Source of the DNA: Lacrimispora xylanisolvens
GTDB taxonomy: Bacteria; Bacillota; Clostridia; Lachnospirales; Lachnospiraceae
DNA length: 64,000 nt
Assembly: GCF_002934545.1 (NCBI RefSeq)
Contig: NZ_PTJA01000001.1
Coordinates: 372,001 to 436,000, forward strand
Direction of reading: 5' to 3'
The position numbers were made by a program, and so were the translations under genes. Below the pieces are notes generated by a model. It saw only the letters and a program-made list of their open reading frames with translations. It was not told where the DNA came from and ran no database searches. Shown here one piece after another: positions 8,582 through 16,622 of this stretch. The first letter of the stretch is position 1. Each line of letters opens with the position of its first letter.

Positions 8582-8935
8582 ATGAGTGGTTTTTTCTATC
8601 GATGGCTTCCAATTTTCTTTGGCTGCCATTGCAGGGCGGAACGTTCATTTTTTCTGAATGGAAAGCAATTTCCTATTTGTGCAAGATGTACCGGTGAATT
8701 GGTGGGGATTCTATTGTTAGGATTTACCTATGCAATGTATCACCCACCAATCTTATATGCTTTGATTTTCTTGATTCCCATGATACTTGACGGTGGCATT
8801 CAGTTACTGACTAAATATGAAAGCACCAATATCAGGAGGTTTTTGACCGGACTGTTTTTTGGATATGGTCTTTTTAATCTGTTTCTGGCAAGTATAATTG
8901 CTACATATTGGTCTGGATATCATATGGTAAAGTGA
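8582..8935 (+). CDS. DUF2085 family membrane protein
   Basis: 117 residues from the ATG at 8582. The DUF2085 hallmark is clear: FGCHCRAERSFFLNGKQF followed by PICARCTGELVG, a set of conserved His and Cys residues before the first full membrane helix. Three or four hydrophobic segments follow, including ALIFLIPMILDGGIQL. The ribosome site is weak, so translation may depend on the upstream zinc-ribbon gene. The function of the family is unknown; the Cys/His cluster suggests metal binding or redox activity at the membrane. Confidence 0.75.
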   Translation: MSGFFYRWLPIFFGCHCRAERSFFLNGKQFPICARCTGELVGILLLGFTYAMYHPPILYALIFLIPMILDGGIQLLTKYESTNIRRFLTGLFFGYGLFNLFLASIIATYWSGYHMVK

Positions 8936-8956
8936 ATCAGTTAAATCTGGCAAAAT

Positions 8957-9068
8957 AAAAAAGGCAGGAGCAGACACAAAGAAGATGAAGTATAACTTGG
9001 TGAGGAGAGCTGTTTTATGGCGACTCATCAATAAAATTCATCCGTTTGACGTCTGGTTCTGCCTTTTT
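8957..9068 (+). other. 112-base nested inverted-repeat element (structured RNA or MITE-like)
   Basis: An outer arm at 8963-8975 pairs with 9051-9063 (13 positions, one G-U and one mismatch), extended by A6 (8957-8962) against T5 (9064-9068). Inside it 8984-8989 pairs with 9037-9042 (GATGAA/TTCATC), and 8999-9004 pairs with 9024-9029 (GGTGAG/CTCATC, one G-U). The result is a long rod with three helices ending in a U-tract. No known riboswitch was recognised. It may act as terminator of the DUF2085 unit, as a small RNA, or be a remnant of a miniature inverted-repeat element. Confidence 0.45.
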
Positions 9069-9134
9069 GTCTGACAAAAGAAACTCTGTTAATGAGTCAC
9101 GATATGATATCTGAATTTTAAGGGAGAATGATAT

Positions 9135-10073
9135 ATGGTTAAAGCAATTAAAGGCGCCTATTTGAAGTTAAAAAGCAATCTTGACCAGAATGATTATGAA
9201 TTAATTCACATGCTTGAGATACAATGCGCCCGGAACGATCAAATCACTCTGAAGCTTGAGCTGGACTATAAACTGAGTGATGCCCAAAACAGAACGGCGG
9301 ATACCCTGATTTCTGATATAAATGAATTCATGTACTTTAACGGTGAAGAATTAATCGGATATATGGGGATATGCAGTTTTGGAGGAATAACACAACCATT
9401 GGAGATTACCGGAATGGTACACCCTGAGTACAGACGTCAGGGGATTTTTTCAAAATTGATGGAATTGGTGGTTGCAGAATGCAGAAAAAGAAATGCAGAA
9501 GAGATTCTGGCATTGTGTGATAAAAAATCCATTTCCGGTCAGGGATTTTTAAAAAAAATCAGCGCTGTTTATAAATTTTCCGAATTTGAAATGTATCTGA
9601 ATCATAAATCTTATGAGACGTTGGAAAAACAGCAGCCTTCTGGCATCACATTCAGAAAAGCTGTTAATGCAGACGCTTCAGAGATAACCCGGCAAAACAT
9701 GGTTTATTTTGGAGATGATTCGGAAGAAGAAAATGAGGATTCTGAAGATCGTGGCATTCTTCTGCCCGAAGAGGAAGAAAAACGAGGCATGACGATCTAT
9801 ATCGCAGAAAAGGAAGATAGGATAATCGGGAAGGTGAATCTTCAGATGTCTGATGGTGGTACTGGCGGAATCTATGGGCTTGGTGTATTGCCTGAGTTTA
9901 GGGGGAACGGGTTTGGAAGGGCAATTCTCACTTTTGGGGTAGAAAAGCTGAAAGATGCAAAAGCCACAGAGGTGATGCTTCAGGTAGCTGCGGAAAATGG
10001 AACGGCTCTCAACTTGTACAAATCCTGCGGATTCCAGGAAACATCGGTTATGGATTATTTTGAGTTAAAGTAA
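9135..10073 (+). CDS. Tandem GNAT acetyltransferase
   Basis: 312 residues with two GNAT folds. The first acetyl-CoA binding loop is MVHPEYRRQGIFSKLMELV (about residues 95-113); the second is VLPEFRGNGFGRAILTF, followed by the NGTALNLYKSCGFQ motif near the C-terminus. The linker contains a strongly acidic stretch (DDSEEENEDSEDRG). Tandem GNAT proteins include mycothiol synthase, but here the acceptor is unknown. The ATG follows AGGGAGAATGATAT. The MFS gene begins 25 bases downstream, so the two may be co-transcribed. Confidence 0.8.
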   Translation: MVKAIKGAYLKLKSNLDQNDYELIHMLEIQCARNDQITLKLELDYKLSDAQNRTADTLISDINEFMYFNGEELIGYMGICSFGGITQPLEITGMVHPEYRRQGIFSKLMELVVAECRKRNAEEILALCDKKSISGQGFLKKISAVYKFSEFEMYLNHKSYETLEKQQPSGITFRKAVNADASEITRQNMVYFGDDSEEENEDSEDRGILLPEEEEKRGMTIYIAEKEDRIIGKVNLQMSDGGTGGIYGLGVLPEFRGNGFGRAILTFGVEKLKDAKATEVMLQVAAENGTALNLYKSCGFQETSVMDYFELK

Positions 10074-10098
10074 ATGTGAAGAAGGAAACGATCACAAA

Positions 10099-11355
10099 AT
10101 GAAGAATTCGTTGTTAAAGCATCCACTGATTGAATTGTTAAAGAATAACAAGGGAAATCCGAAAACTCTGATTTTAATGGAGCCTCTCTGGGGAATTCCC
10201 TATAATTTGATTGCACCTTTTGCCACATTATATATGTACACACAGGGAATCACAGACGTTCAGATTGGTTTGATTTTATCGGTTTCCATGGTTGTTCAGG
10301 TGCTTTTTTCTTTTATTGGAGGTATCCTCACTGATAAGCTGGGACGTAAGTTCACAACCATGATGGGGGATTTCTTTGGCTGGGGTGTAGCCTGCCTCAT
10401 ATGGGCGGTTTCTGGAAATTTCTGGTTCTTTTTAACAGCGGTTTTATTTAACAGTTTTGAACAGATTAACCAGACTGCGTGGTACTGTCTGCTTATCGAA
10501 GATGCAGACTCCAGGGATTTAATCGGAATCTATACATGGGTAAATATTGGCGGGCTGATTGCAATCTTCTTTGCACCAATCTCTGGATTGCTGATCAATA
10601 CCTTTTCCGTGGTTCCGGTTGTACGTGTCCTATATGTTGTTTTTGCTGTGAATATGATGATTAAAGTAATTATTACGTTCCGGTATTGTGAAGAAACCCG
10701 GCAGGGGAAGATCCGTATGGCTGAAACGAAAAACACCTCTGTCTTTCATATGATTTATGAATATAAGGACTTAATACCAAAAGTACTGATGAATAAAGAG
10801 ATTGTAAAAGTGCTGATTGTCTGTGTTATATTACATATAGCAAATCTGGTAAACACCAGCTTCTTTAGTCTGTATGTGACGCAAAGGCTGGGAATTGCAG
10901 ACCGTTATCTTGCTTTTTTCCCGATTTTAAATGCCGCTGTAATGCTGATTTTCATGATTGGTGTACAGCACCGTTTGGAATCTGTGAAATTTCGGATACC
11001 AATGTGGATCGGTCTTGTATTATATGCCGCTTGCTCTGTTCTCCTGATCCTGACTCCCATTGGCAGCAGTATGCCGTTTATTATCGTCTATGTTTTTGTT
11101 GGAGCGGTGGCAGGCGGACTTGTAATGCCCCGCAAAGATGCCTTGCTTCAGCTAAACATCAATCCCGATGAACGGGCTCGTATTAATGCTCTTATTATGT
11201 CCTTTACCATTGCATTTGCATCTCCCTTTGGTTATCTGGCAGGCTTGCTGTCCAGTATAGACCGCCGTTTACCATTTGTATTTACATTTACAATCTATGC
11301 CATAGCAATAATCATTGTTGGTAAAATCTGCGATCCTGAATTTGCAGAAAAGTGA
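10099..11355 (+). CDS. Major facilitator superfamily transporter
   Basis: 418 residues with about twelve hydrophobic segments. The MFS loop motif after the second helix is visible as GGILTDKLGRKFTTM, and a related motif (MPRKDALLQL) sits in the second half. It is probably a drug or metabolite exporter of the multidrug-efflux branch. It follows the GNAT gene closely; a combined acetylation-plus-efflux resistance pair is a reasonable but unproven idea. A 17-bp palindromic hairpin lies between its end and the convergent PPOX gene. Confidence 0.82.
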   Translation: MKNSLLKHPLIELLKNNKGNPKTLILMEPLWGIPYNLIAPFATLYMYTQGITDVQIGLILSVSMVVQVLFSFIGGILTDKLGRKFTTMMGDFFGWGVACLIWAVSGNFWFFLTAVLFNSFEQINQTAWYCLLIEDADSRDLIGIYTWVNIGGLIAIFFAPISGLLINTFSVVPVVRVLYVVFAVNMMIKVIITFRYCEETRQGKIRMAETKNTSVFHMIYEYKDLIPKVLMNKEIVKVLIVCVILHIANLVNTSFFSLYVTQRLGIADRYLAFFPILNAAVMLIFMIGVQHRLESVKFRIPMWIGLVLYAACSVLLILTPIGSSMPFIIVYVFVGAVAGGLVMPRKDALLQLNINPDERARINALIMSFTIAFASPFGYLAGLLSSIDRRLPFVFTFTIYAIAIIIVGKICDPEFAEK

Positions 11356-11383
11356 TATAATCTCCATAAAAATATGCCTGATA

Positions 11384-11450
11384 TAAAAAAGTCGGGAGTT
11401 TTAAAGGGTTAATTCTGCGGCTGTAACTAGCGCCCCTTTAAAACTCCCGA
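11384..11450 (-). terminator. Terminator of the PPOX-family gene, 17-bp perfect stem
   Basis: Arms at 11392-11408 and 11434-11450 are perfectly complementary over 17 bp with a 25-base loop. On the minus strand the hairpin is followed by CTTTTTTATAT, so it terminates the gene that ends at 11479. On the plus strand it is followed by AAAAAG and is a poor terminator for the MFS gene. Confidence 0.8.
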
Positions 11451-11478
11451 AAAAGTTGTTACTTATAGTTATTCAGGT

Positions 11479-11847
11479 CTAAATTGTTTGTTTCACTGTT
11501 TCAATTGTAATTTCCAGAACTCTGGTCAGAAATGGAAATTTTTCTTTCATCATATCAAATTCTGAGCCAGATTCCAGAAAATCTGCGGTTCCATTGATCA
11601 GAAATCCTGCTCCCATATGTTTGTGCCCCATTACTTCTTTGCTTCCTAATGTGACCAATACACGATTATTATGTCCGATGTTCTTTTGGGTTTTGCGCAT
11701 CCCGGCAGCAGGGATAAGGATTTTGTTGTTTTCTATGACAACATATGAATTCCATGTATTAACGACATGTGGTTCGTCAGTTCCGCTGGATACAATTGCT
11801 ACTACACCTTCGTGTCTGATAACTTCATATAATTTTTCGTTGGACAT
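11479..11847 (-). CDS. Pyridoxamine 5'-phosphate oxidase-like FMN-binding protein
   Basis: 122 residues, a single split-barrel domain of the PNPOx-like family, the short form that binds FMN, F420 or heme. Visible family segments include an N-terminal VVAIVSSGTDEPHVVNTWNS and MRKTQKNIGHNNRVLVTLGS, followed by GFLINGTADF. It is transcribed away from a MocR-type regulator 116 bases off. MocR/PdxR regulators often control a divergent neighbour, so vitamin B6 or flavin-linked chemistry is plausible. It is probably not a true PdxH because it is too short. Confidence 0.78.
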   Translation of the reverse strand: MSNEKLYEVIRHEGVVAIVSSGTDEPHVVNTWNSYVVIENNKILIPAAGMRKTQKNIGHNNRVLVTLGSKEVMGHKHMGAGFLINGTADFLESGSEFDMMKEKFPFLTRVLEITIETVKQTI

Positions 11848-11963
11848 ATAAAACCTCCTGTAGTTTTGTAAATTGACATTTTTGCAATATAAGTATATTA
11901 TTAAATTGGCATGTATGGAAGAACCAATTATGAACTATTTGGAGGATACAGTTGGAGGAGAAT

Positions 11964-13379
11964 ATGATAATATTAAATAACAATGTACAAACTCCTATCT
12001 ATATACAAATTTATGAACAGCTTAGAGATGAGATCATAAGAGGGGAGTTGCCTGAGGGTTCAAAATTAGTATCTACCCGCTATCTTGCAGAATCACTTGC
12101 AGTTGGCAGAAATACGGTAGAGAAAGCTTACCTGCAGCTTTCTTCAGAAGGATATGTTGAAAGCCGAGTTGGAAGCGGATTTTATGTGCAGAACATTCAT
12201 AATATATTTTCCCTGGGTAATGACAGAAAGAATGTTGAGTTACCCTCAGAGCATAAAGGAAGAGAATTACAGGAAAATATTATCTGCAATTTTCAATATG
12301 GATACTTAAGTCCACAGGACTTCCCTCAAAACATATGGCGAAAAGTTTCAATGAAAGCGTTGGCATCATTGAATGCAGAAGATATGACAATGTATAGTGA
12401 TCCCAAGGGTGAACTGCAATTAAGAAAAGAACTGGCAGAATATTTAAGGAAATCAAGAGGAGTTATCTGCAGTGCAGAGCAGATTATCTTATGCTCCGGT
12501 TTAGAGTCTGCTTTATCTTTATTAAGTCAGTTGTTCCGCAATACTTACAGTCAAATTGCTTTTGAAGAGCCTGGCTATTTCGGCGCAAGAGAGATTTTTG
12601 AGCATAATGGATTTAATACGGTCTCTGTAAGCGTTGATAAAGATGGGGTAAATGTAAAAGAGTTAGAAAAAAGCTCAGCTCAGGTGATTTATGTAACACC
12701 ATCCCATCAATTTCCAACTGGTGCAGTTATGCCCATACAAAAGAGATTCCTTTTGCTGGAGTGGGCTGCGAAAAACAATGGAATAATTATTGAAGATGAT
12801 TATGACAGTGAATTACGTTACAATACAAGACCTATTCCATCAATCAGCAATGTCTCCGGAAATGATAATGTTATATATATTGGAACGATGTCCAAGTCTT
12901 TATCCCCAAGTTTACGGGTCAGCTATATGGTATTGCCTCAAAAATGGATGAAACGGTATCATGAAGAGTTTAAATTATATCAATCGCCTGTATCCATAAT
13001 TCAACAGCGAATTCTTTATGAATTTATTTACTCCGGTCATTTTGAAAGTCATTTACGTAAGTTATGTGTGATAAATAAACGTAAGCATGATCTGCTGGTG
13101 CGGCTGATACATGAATTAATGAGCAACGAAGTAGTGATTCACGGTAAACATGCAGGCTTGCATATTCTGCTTGAATCGACACAGGGATTAACGGAGAAAG
13201 AAATGATTGACCGTGCAAAGGAATACGGAGTATTGGTTTATCCCGTATCAATATTCTGGCATGATGTGAAATGTTATTCTAATAATATGGTTTTGTTAAG
13301 CTTTGGAAATGTATCAGAAAAACAACTGATTAAAGGAATAGAGCAATTGTCAAAGGCGTGGAATAATACCATATATTGA
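11964..13379 (+). CDS. MocR/GabR-type regulator: GntR HTH fused to aminotransferase fold
   Basis: 471 residues from the ATG at 11964 (GGAGG five bases upstream); a TTG at 11952 also has GGAGG upstream and would add four residues. Residues ~1-75 are a GntR winged helix (TPIYIQIYEQLRDEIIRGEL, STRYLAESLAVGRNTVEKAY). The remainder is a class I aminotransferase fold, with the PLP-binding Asp-Asp-Tyr region IIIEDDYDSELRY and the lysine in GTMSKSLSPSLR. Such proteins sense PLP or an amino compound bound to it. The divergent PPOX-like gene is the likely target. Confidence 0.88.
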   Translation: MIILNNNVQTPIYIQIYEQLRDEIIRGELPEGSKLVSTRYLAESLAVGRNTVEKAYLQLSSEGYVESRVGSGFYVQNIHNIFSLGNDRKNVELPSEHKGRELQENIICNFQYGYLSPQDFPQNIWRKVSMKALASLNAEDMTMYSDPKGELQLRKELAEYLRKSRGVICSAEQIILCSGLESALSLLSQLFRNTYSQIAFEEPGYFGAREIFEHNGFNTVSVSVDKDGVNVKELEKSSAQVIYVTPSHQFPTGAVMPIQKRFLLLEWAAKNNGIIIEDDYDSELRYNTRPIPSISNVSGNDNVIYIGTMSKSLSPSLRVSYMVLPQKWMKRYHEEFKLYQSPVSIIQQRILYEFIYSGHFESHLRKLCVINKRKHDLLVRLIHELMSNEVVIHGKHAGLHILLESTQGLTEKEMIDRAKEYGVLVYPVSIFWHDVKCYSNNMVLLSFGNVSEKQLIKGIEQLSKAWNNTIY

Positions 13380-13396
13380 CTAATTAGCCTGTATTC

Positions 13397-13425
13397 TTGA
13401 CAAACAGCCACTTATTCTGTATACT
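13397..13425 (+). promoter_or_regulatory. Strong sigma-A promoter upstream of the small protein and helicase
   Basis: TTGACA (13397-13402) and TATACT (13420-13425) are separated by 17 bases. The expected start near 13432 lies before the hairpin at 13464-13493, so that hairpin would be inside the 5' leader. Confidence 0.75.
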
Positions 13426-13463
13426 GACACCATAGATAGGTAACTATTTTCAAACGTTTTTAG

Positions 13464-13493
13464 AGGCTCTATTCTTGAAGAATAGAGCCTTTA
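13464..13493 (+). terminator. Terminator or attenuator hairpin before the small-protein gene
   Basis: Arms at 13465-13475 and 13479-13489 pair perfectly over 11 bp with a three-base loop, followed by TTTACCTTT. It can end mocR transcription. Because a consensus promoter lies between mocR and this hairpin, it may instead attenuate the helicase transcript. Confidence 0.7.
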
Positions 13494-13537
13494 CCTTTGA
13501 AAGATAATAGATCAATTAATGATTGGAGGAAGACGAG

Positions 13538-13699
13538 ATGTCAATGAAAGATATAGAAAAAATGAAAAAATTACTGGAAGAGAAGAAATCCAAGGGTGCT
13601 TTTTTACAGGCTGAAAAGAAAATTGGTTGTGGTAAAGTTGAAAAGAGGAATAAGAATATAGGAATTGAATTTACGAGAACGCATAAAATTTCACAGTAA
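13538..13699 (+). CDS. Small basic protein of unknown function
   Basis: 53 residues, rich in Lys and Glu. The N-terminal half is a predicted charged helix (MKDIEKMKKLLEEKKSKGAF); the C-terminal half is basic with one Cys (KKIGCGKVEKRNKN). The ribosome site GGAGGAAGACGAG is strong, and the gene ends 42 bases before the DEAD-box helicase start, so the two are likely co-transcribed. I do not recognise the family. Nucleic-acid or ribosome binding as a helicase partner is only a guess from its charge and position. Confidence 0.6.
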   Translation: MSMKDIEKMKKLLEEKKSKGAFLQAEKKIGCGKVEKRNKNIGIEFTRTHKISQ

Positions 13700-13741
13700 A
13701 TGTGAATTAGGACAGACAATACAGATTCTAGAGGAGAATGC

Positions 13742-15115
13742 ATGCAGTTTAAAGATTTAAAGATTATGCCTGATATTATTAAGGCACTGGAAAAAGAGAA
13801 TTACGAAACTCCCACACCGATTCAGGAAAAAGCAATACCCGTTGTATTGGAAGGCAGGGATTTATTGGGCTGTGCCCAGACAGGTACTGGAAAGACGGCC
13901 GCATTTGCCATACCAACCCTTCAGCTCTTAAGCAAGGAAAATGCCCCTCGTACTTCAAAACAAAATATTAGAGCGCTTGTCATAACACCAACCAGAGAAC
14001 TTGCTCTTCAGATTCATGAAAGTTTTCATACCTACGGACAGTTTACCAATTTAAAAAGCTGTGTGGTCTTTGGGGGAGTATCCCAAAAACCCCAGGAAGA
14101 AGAATTAAAACAGGGAGTTGATATTCTTGTGGCAACTCCGGGCAGACTGCTGGCACTCATGGATCAGAAGCTTATCAATATAGATCATTTAAAAATACTG
14201 ATCCTGGATGAAGCAGACCGTATGCTGGATATGGGATTTATAAATGATGTGAAAAAGATCATAGCTAAAACACCCCCTAAGAAGCAGACATTACTCTTTT
14301 CCGCGACGATGCCACCGGACATTGCCAGACTGGCAGGTACGATTCTAAAAAATCCAGCGGAAATAAAAATAACCCCCGTATCTTCAACCGTGGATACCAT
14401 TAACCAGTATCTCTATTACACGGATAAAAGCAGTAAAAAAGATCTGCTTTTGCATATTCTGGAAAACAAAGAGATTGTTTCTGTCCTGGTTTTTGTGCGT
14501 ACAAAGCATGGTGCGGACCGTCTGATCAAGCAATTGGCAAGGAGTAACGTATCGGCACAGGCGATTCACGGGGATAAATCCCAGGGAGCACGTCAGCGTG
14601 CGCTAAGCTGCTTTAAAGACAAGACACTGCGGATTCTGCTTGCTACAGATATTGCAGCAAGAGGAATCGACATTGATGAATTAACTCATGTCATAAACTT
14701 TGACTTGCCGGATACTCCTGAGACATATGTACACCGGATTGGGCGTACAGGCAGAGCGGGTCTTTCCGGAACAGCAATATCCTTTTGTGATTTTGATGAA
14801 AAAGAACAGCTGAAGGATATTGAACGGTTAATTGGAAAAAAATTAACAGAGGTGAGCGATCATCCCTATCCATTAAAAAACAACTTTCCGGCAATAAAAA
14901 CCACTCAGCCCAGAAGAGATACAGGACGTACAGAAAAGGCAAAAAGCCATCCAGCCTCACAGAAATCAAATGCAGCATCAAAAAGAGAATCACACCAGCC
15001 CGTAACGGGAAAAAAGGCATCAGCCACAAAGAAAAAATATCGGATGACAGCGGATGGAACATTAAAAGAGAAAAAGAGTTATAATAGTTTTTCGGCAAGA
15101 AGAAGCAGCAGATAA
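13742..15115 (+). CDS. DEAD-box ATP-dependent RNA helicase (RhlE-like)
   Basis: 457 residues. The helicase core spans ~1-370 with all standard motifs: the Q motif region PTPIQEKAIPV, motif I AQTGTGKT, PTRELALQ, TPGRL, DEAD within ILDEADRMLDMGF, SAT, the ATDIAARGID segment and the final HRIGRTGRAG. The C-terminal ~75 residues are a Lys/Ser-rich basic tail that likely adds RNA affinity. Bacterial enzymes of this type unwind rRNA and mRNA structure, often in the cold. A promoter at 13397 and the hairpin at 13464 suggest leader-based regulation. A strong terminator follows the stop. Confidence 0.92.
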   Translation: MQFKDLKIMPDIIKALEKENYETPTPIQEKAIPVVLEGRDLLGCAQTGTGKTAAFAIPTLQLLSKENAPRTSKQNIRALVITPTRELALQIHESFHTYGQFTNLKSCVVFGGVSQKPQEEELKQGVDILVATPGRLLALMDQKLINIDHLKILILDEADRMLDMGFINDVKKIIAKTPPKKQTLLFSATMPPDIARLAGTILKNPAEIKITPVSSTVDTINQYLYYTDKSSKKDLLLHILENKEIVSVLVFVRTKHGADRLIKQLARSNVSAQAIHGDKSQGARQRALSCFKDKTLRILLATDIAARGIDIDELTHVINFDLPDTPETYVHRIGRTGRAGLSGTAISFCDFDEKEQLKDIERLIGKKLTEVSDHPYPLKNNFPAIKTTQPRRDTGRTEKAKSHPASQKSNAASKRESHQPVTGKKASATKKKYRMTADGTLKEKKSYNSFSARRSSR

Positions 15116-15116
15116 A

Positions 15117-15163
15117 AAGAGAGGTATTGAGATTGATGTGAAAATCTCAATACCTCTCTTTTT
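15117..15163 (+). terminator. Strong intrinsic terminator of the helicase gene
   Basis: Arms at 15119-15134 and 15143-15158 pair perfectly over 16 bp with an eight-base loop and are followed by five T. Confidence 0.88.
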
Positions 15164-15320
15164 ACTAAAGTACATGTTCAGATATAGGAGGAAAGATGGA
15201 CAAAGCGGATCACATCAGATACAATTCTTATATCAAATAAAACGGGCTTTGCATTTAAATACACCTGCTGCAAAGTATCCCTTTCAATTCTCTGATATAA
15301 TTCCCACTGGAGGTAAGGCG

Positions 15321-16505
15321 ATGGATTGGCAAAAGCAAATGAACCAGGCAATGGAATATATTGAAAATAATCTTTCGGGAAAACCTGACTATAATACAGC
15401 AGCGCAATTTATGAATTGCTCTGAATGGGAGTTTCGGAGAATTTTTTCTTTTCTGACCCAAATTCCAGTATCGGAGTATATCCGCCGCAGGCGGTTAACC
15501 GTGGCAGTGAGTGATATTCAAAACGGAGATAAGATCATTGATATTGCACAGCGTTATGGGTACGAGTCCCAGGCCGCTTTTTCAAGGGCATTCCGACAAT
15601 TGCATGGGGTAGCACCATCCCACGCCCGTGACAAGGGGGTTACGCTGAACCCATTCCCGCCTTTAACCTTTAAACTTGTATTAATGGAGGGTATCGCAGT
15701 GGAAAGAGATGTGAATCAAAGAACAAATATTATTGGTGCAGGAGAAGTTGGCTATGCTGTATCAGTAGATCTGAACCGGGAAACTATTCATAAAACCAAC
15801 AAATTCTTTTGGGGTACAAAAGGAAACCAGGTGTTAGGGGCATTGGCACTTCCGCTTTATGGCTCATTTGTTTCAGAAGAAACGTGCCGCTTTTTTGATG
15901 AGGTAGCCGGTAAAAAAGTATTGGAAATAGGCTGCGGAACCGGCCATTCCCTACAGTATATAGGGGAGCGGGGGGCATCTGAACTATGGGGAATTGATAT
16001 TACAAGAGAGCAGATAAATAAAGCAGAGCAGCATCTTAAGATGTGTAATCTCACAGCAAAACTGATTTGCTCGTCTATGGAAGAGGAATGCGGGCTGCCA
16101 GAGGATTATTTTGATTTCGTCTATTCGGTGTATGGTATAGGCTGGACCACTGATCTGGATGGTACATTCCGGCGGATCGCTTCTTATCTCAAAAAAGGAG
16201 GCGTATTTATATTCAGCTGGTCACATCCCATTCATAAATGTGTCGCAGTGGAAGATGATATGCTTGTCTTTAAGAAATGTTATTTTGACGAATCATGGTA
16301 TACCGTCTCCGTTGGGGAAGGCGTGCTGTCACTGTCAGACCGTAAATTATCAACCTACATCAATGCACTGGCACGGGCAGGATTCATCATTGAACAGTTA
16401 ATTGAAGAATCTGATGAGGACATAATAAAATCAAAGGACAACAGCTTTGCGAAGAAAGCCAGTATGCTTCCTGTTACGTTTGTTATAAAAGCAATTAAAA
16501 AATAG
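15321..16505 (+). CDS. AraC-type DNA-binding domain fused to a SAM methyltransferase
   Basis: 394 residues from the ATG at 15321, which follows GGAGGTAAGGCG; the open frame extends upstream across the helicase terminator and that part is not coding. Residues ~8-110 are two AraC helix-turn-helix units (TAAQFMNCSEWEFRRIFS; DIAQRYGYESQAAFSRAFRQ). Residues ~185-390 are a class I methyltransferase with the SAM motif VLEIGCGTGHSLQY, GIDITREQI and the post-motif FDFVYSVYGIGW. In most such regulators the C-terminal partner is a GyrI-like ligand-binding domain; here an enzyme takes that place. The substrate is unknown. It has no close partner gene. Confidence 0.82.
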   Translation: MDWQKQMNQAMEYIENNLSGKPDYNTAAQFMNCSEWEFRRIFSFLTQIPVSEYIRRRRLTVAVSDIQNGDKIIDIAQRYGYESQAAFSRAFRQLHGVAPSHARDKGVTLNPFPPLTFKLVLMEGIAVERDVNQRTNIIGAGEVGYAVSVDLNRETIHKTNKFFWGTKGNQVLGALALPLYGSFVSEETCRFFDEVAGKKVLEIGCGTGHSLQYIGERGASELWGIDITREQINKAEQHLKMCNLTAKLICSSMEEECGLPEDYFDFVYSVYGIGWTTDLDGTFRRIASYLKKGGVFIFSWSHPIHKCVAVEDDMLVFKKCYFDESWYTVSVGEGVLSLSDRKLSTYINALARAGFIIEQLIEESDEDIIKSKDNSFAKKASMLPVTFVIKAIKK

Positions 16506-16622
16506 GTAAAATATTGATTGAAAATATAATTAATAACACGAAAAAACGGCACAGAACCATATCCATAGGAATAAAATGAACTGAGAATAAAAATGTAATC
16601 GGAGCAGTTTACAGGAGTTTAT

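Noticed and set aside
15138-15320. N-terminal extension of the AraC-methyltransferase protein
   Set aside because: It begins inside the helicase terminator and the ATG at 15321 has a good GGAGG site at the natural domain boundary.
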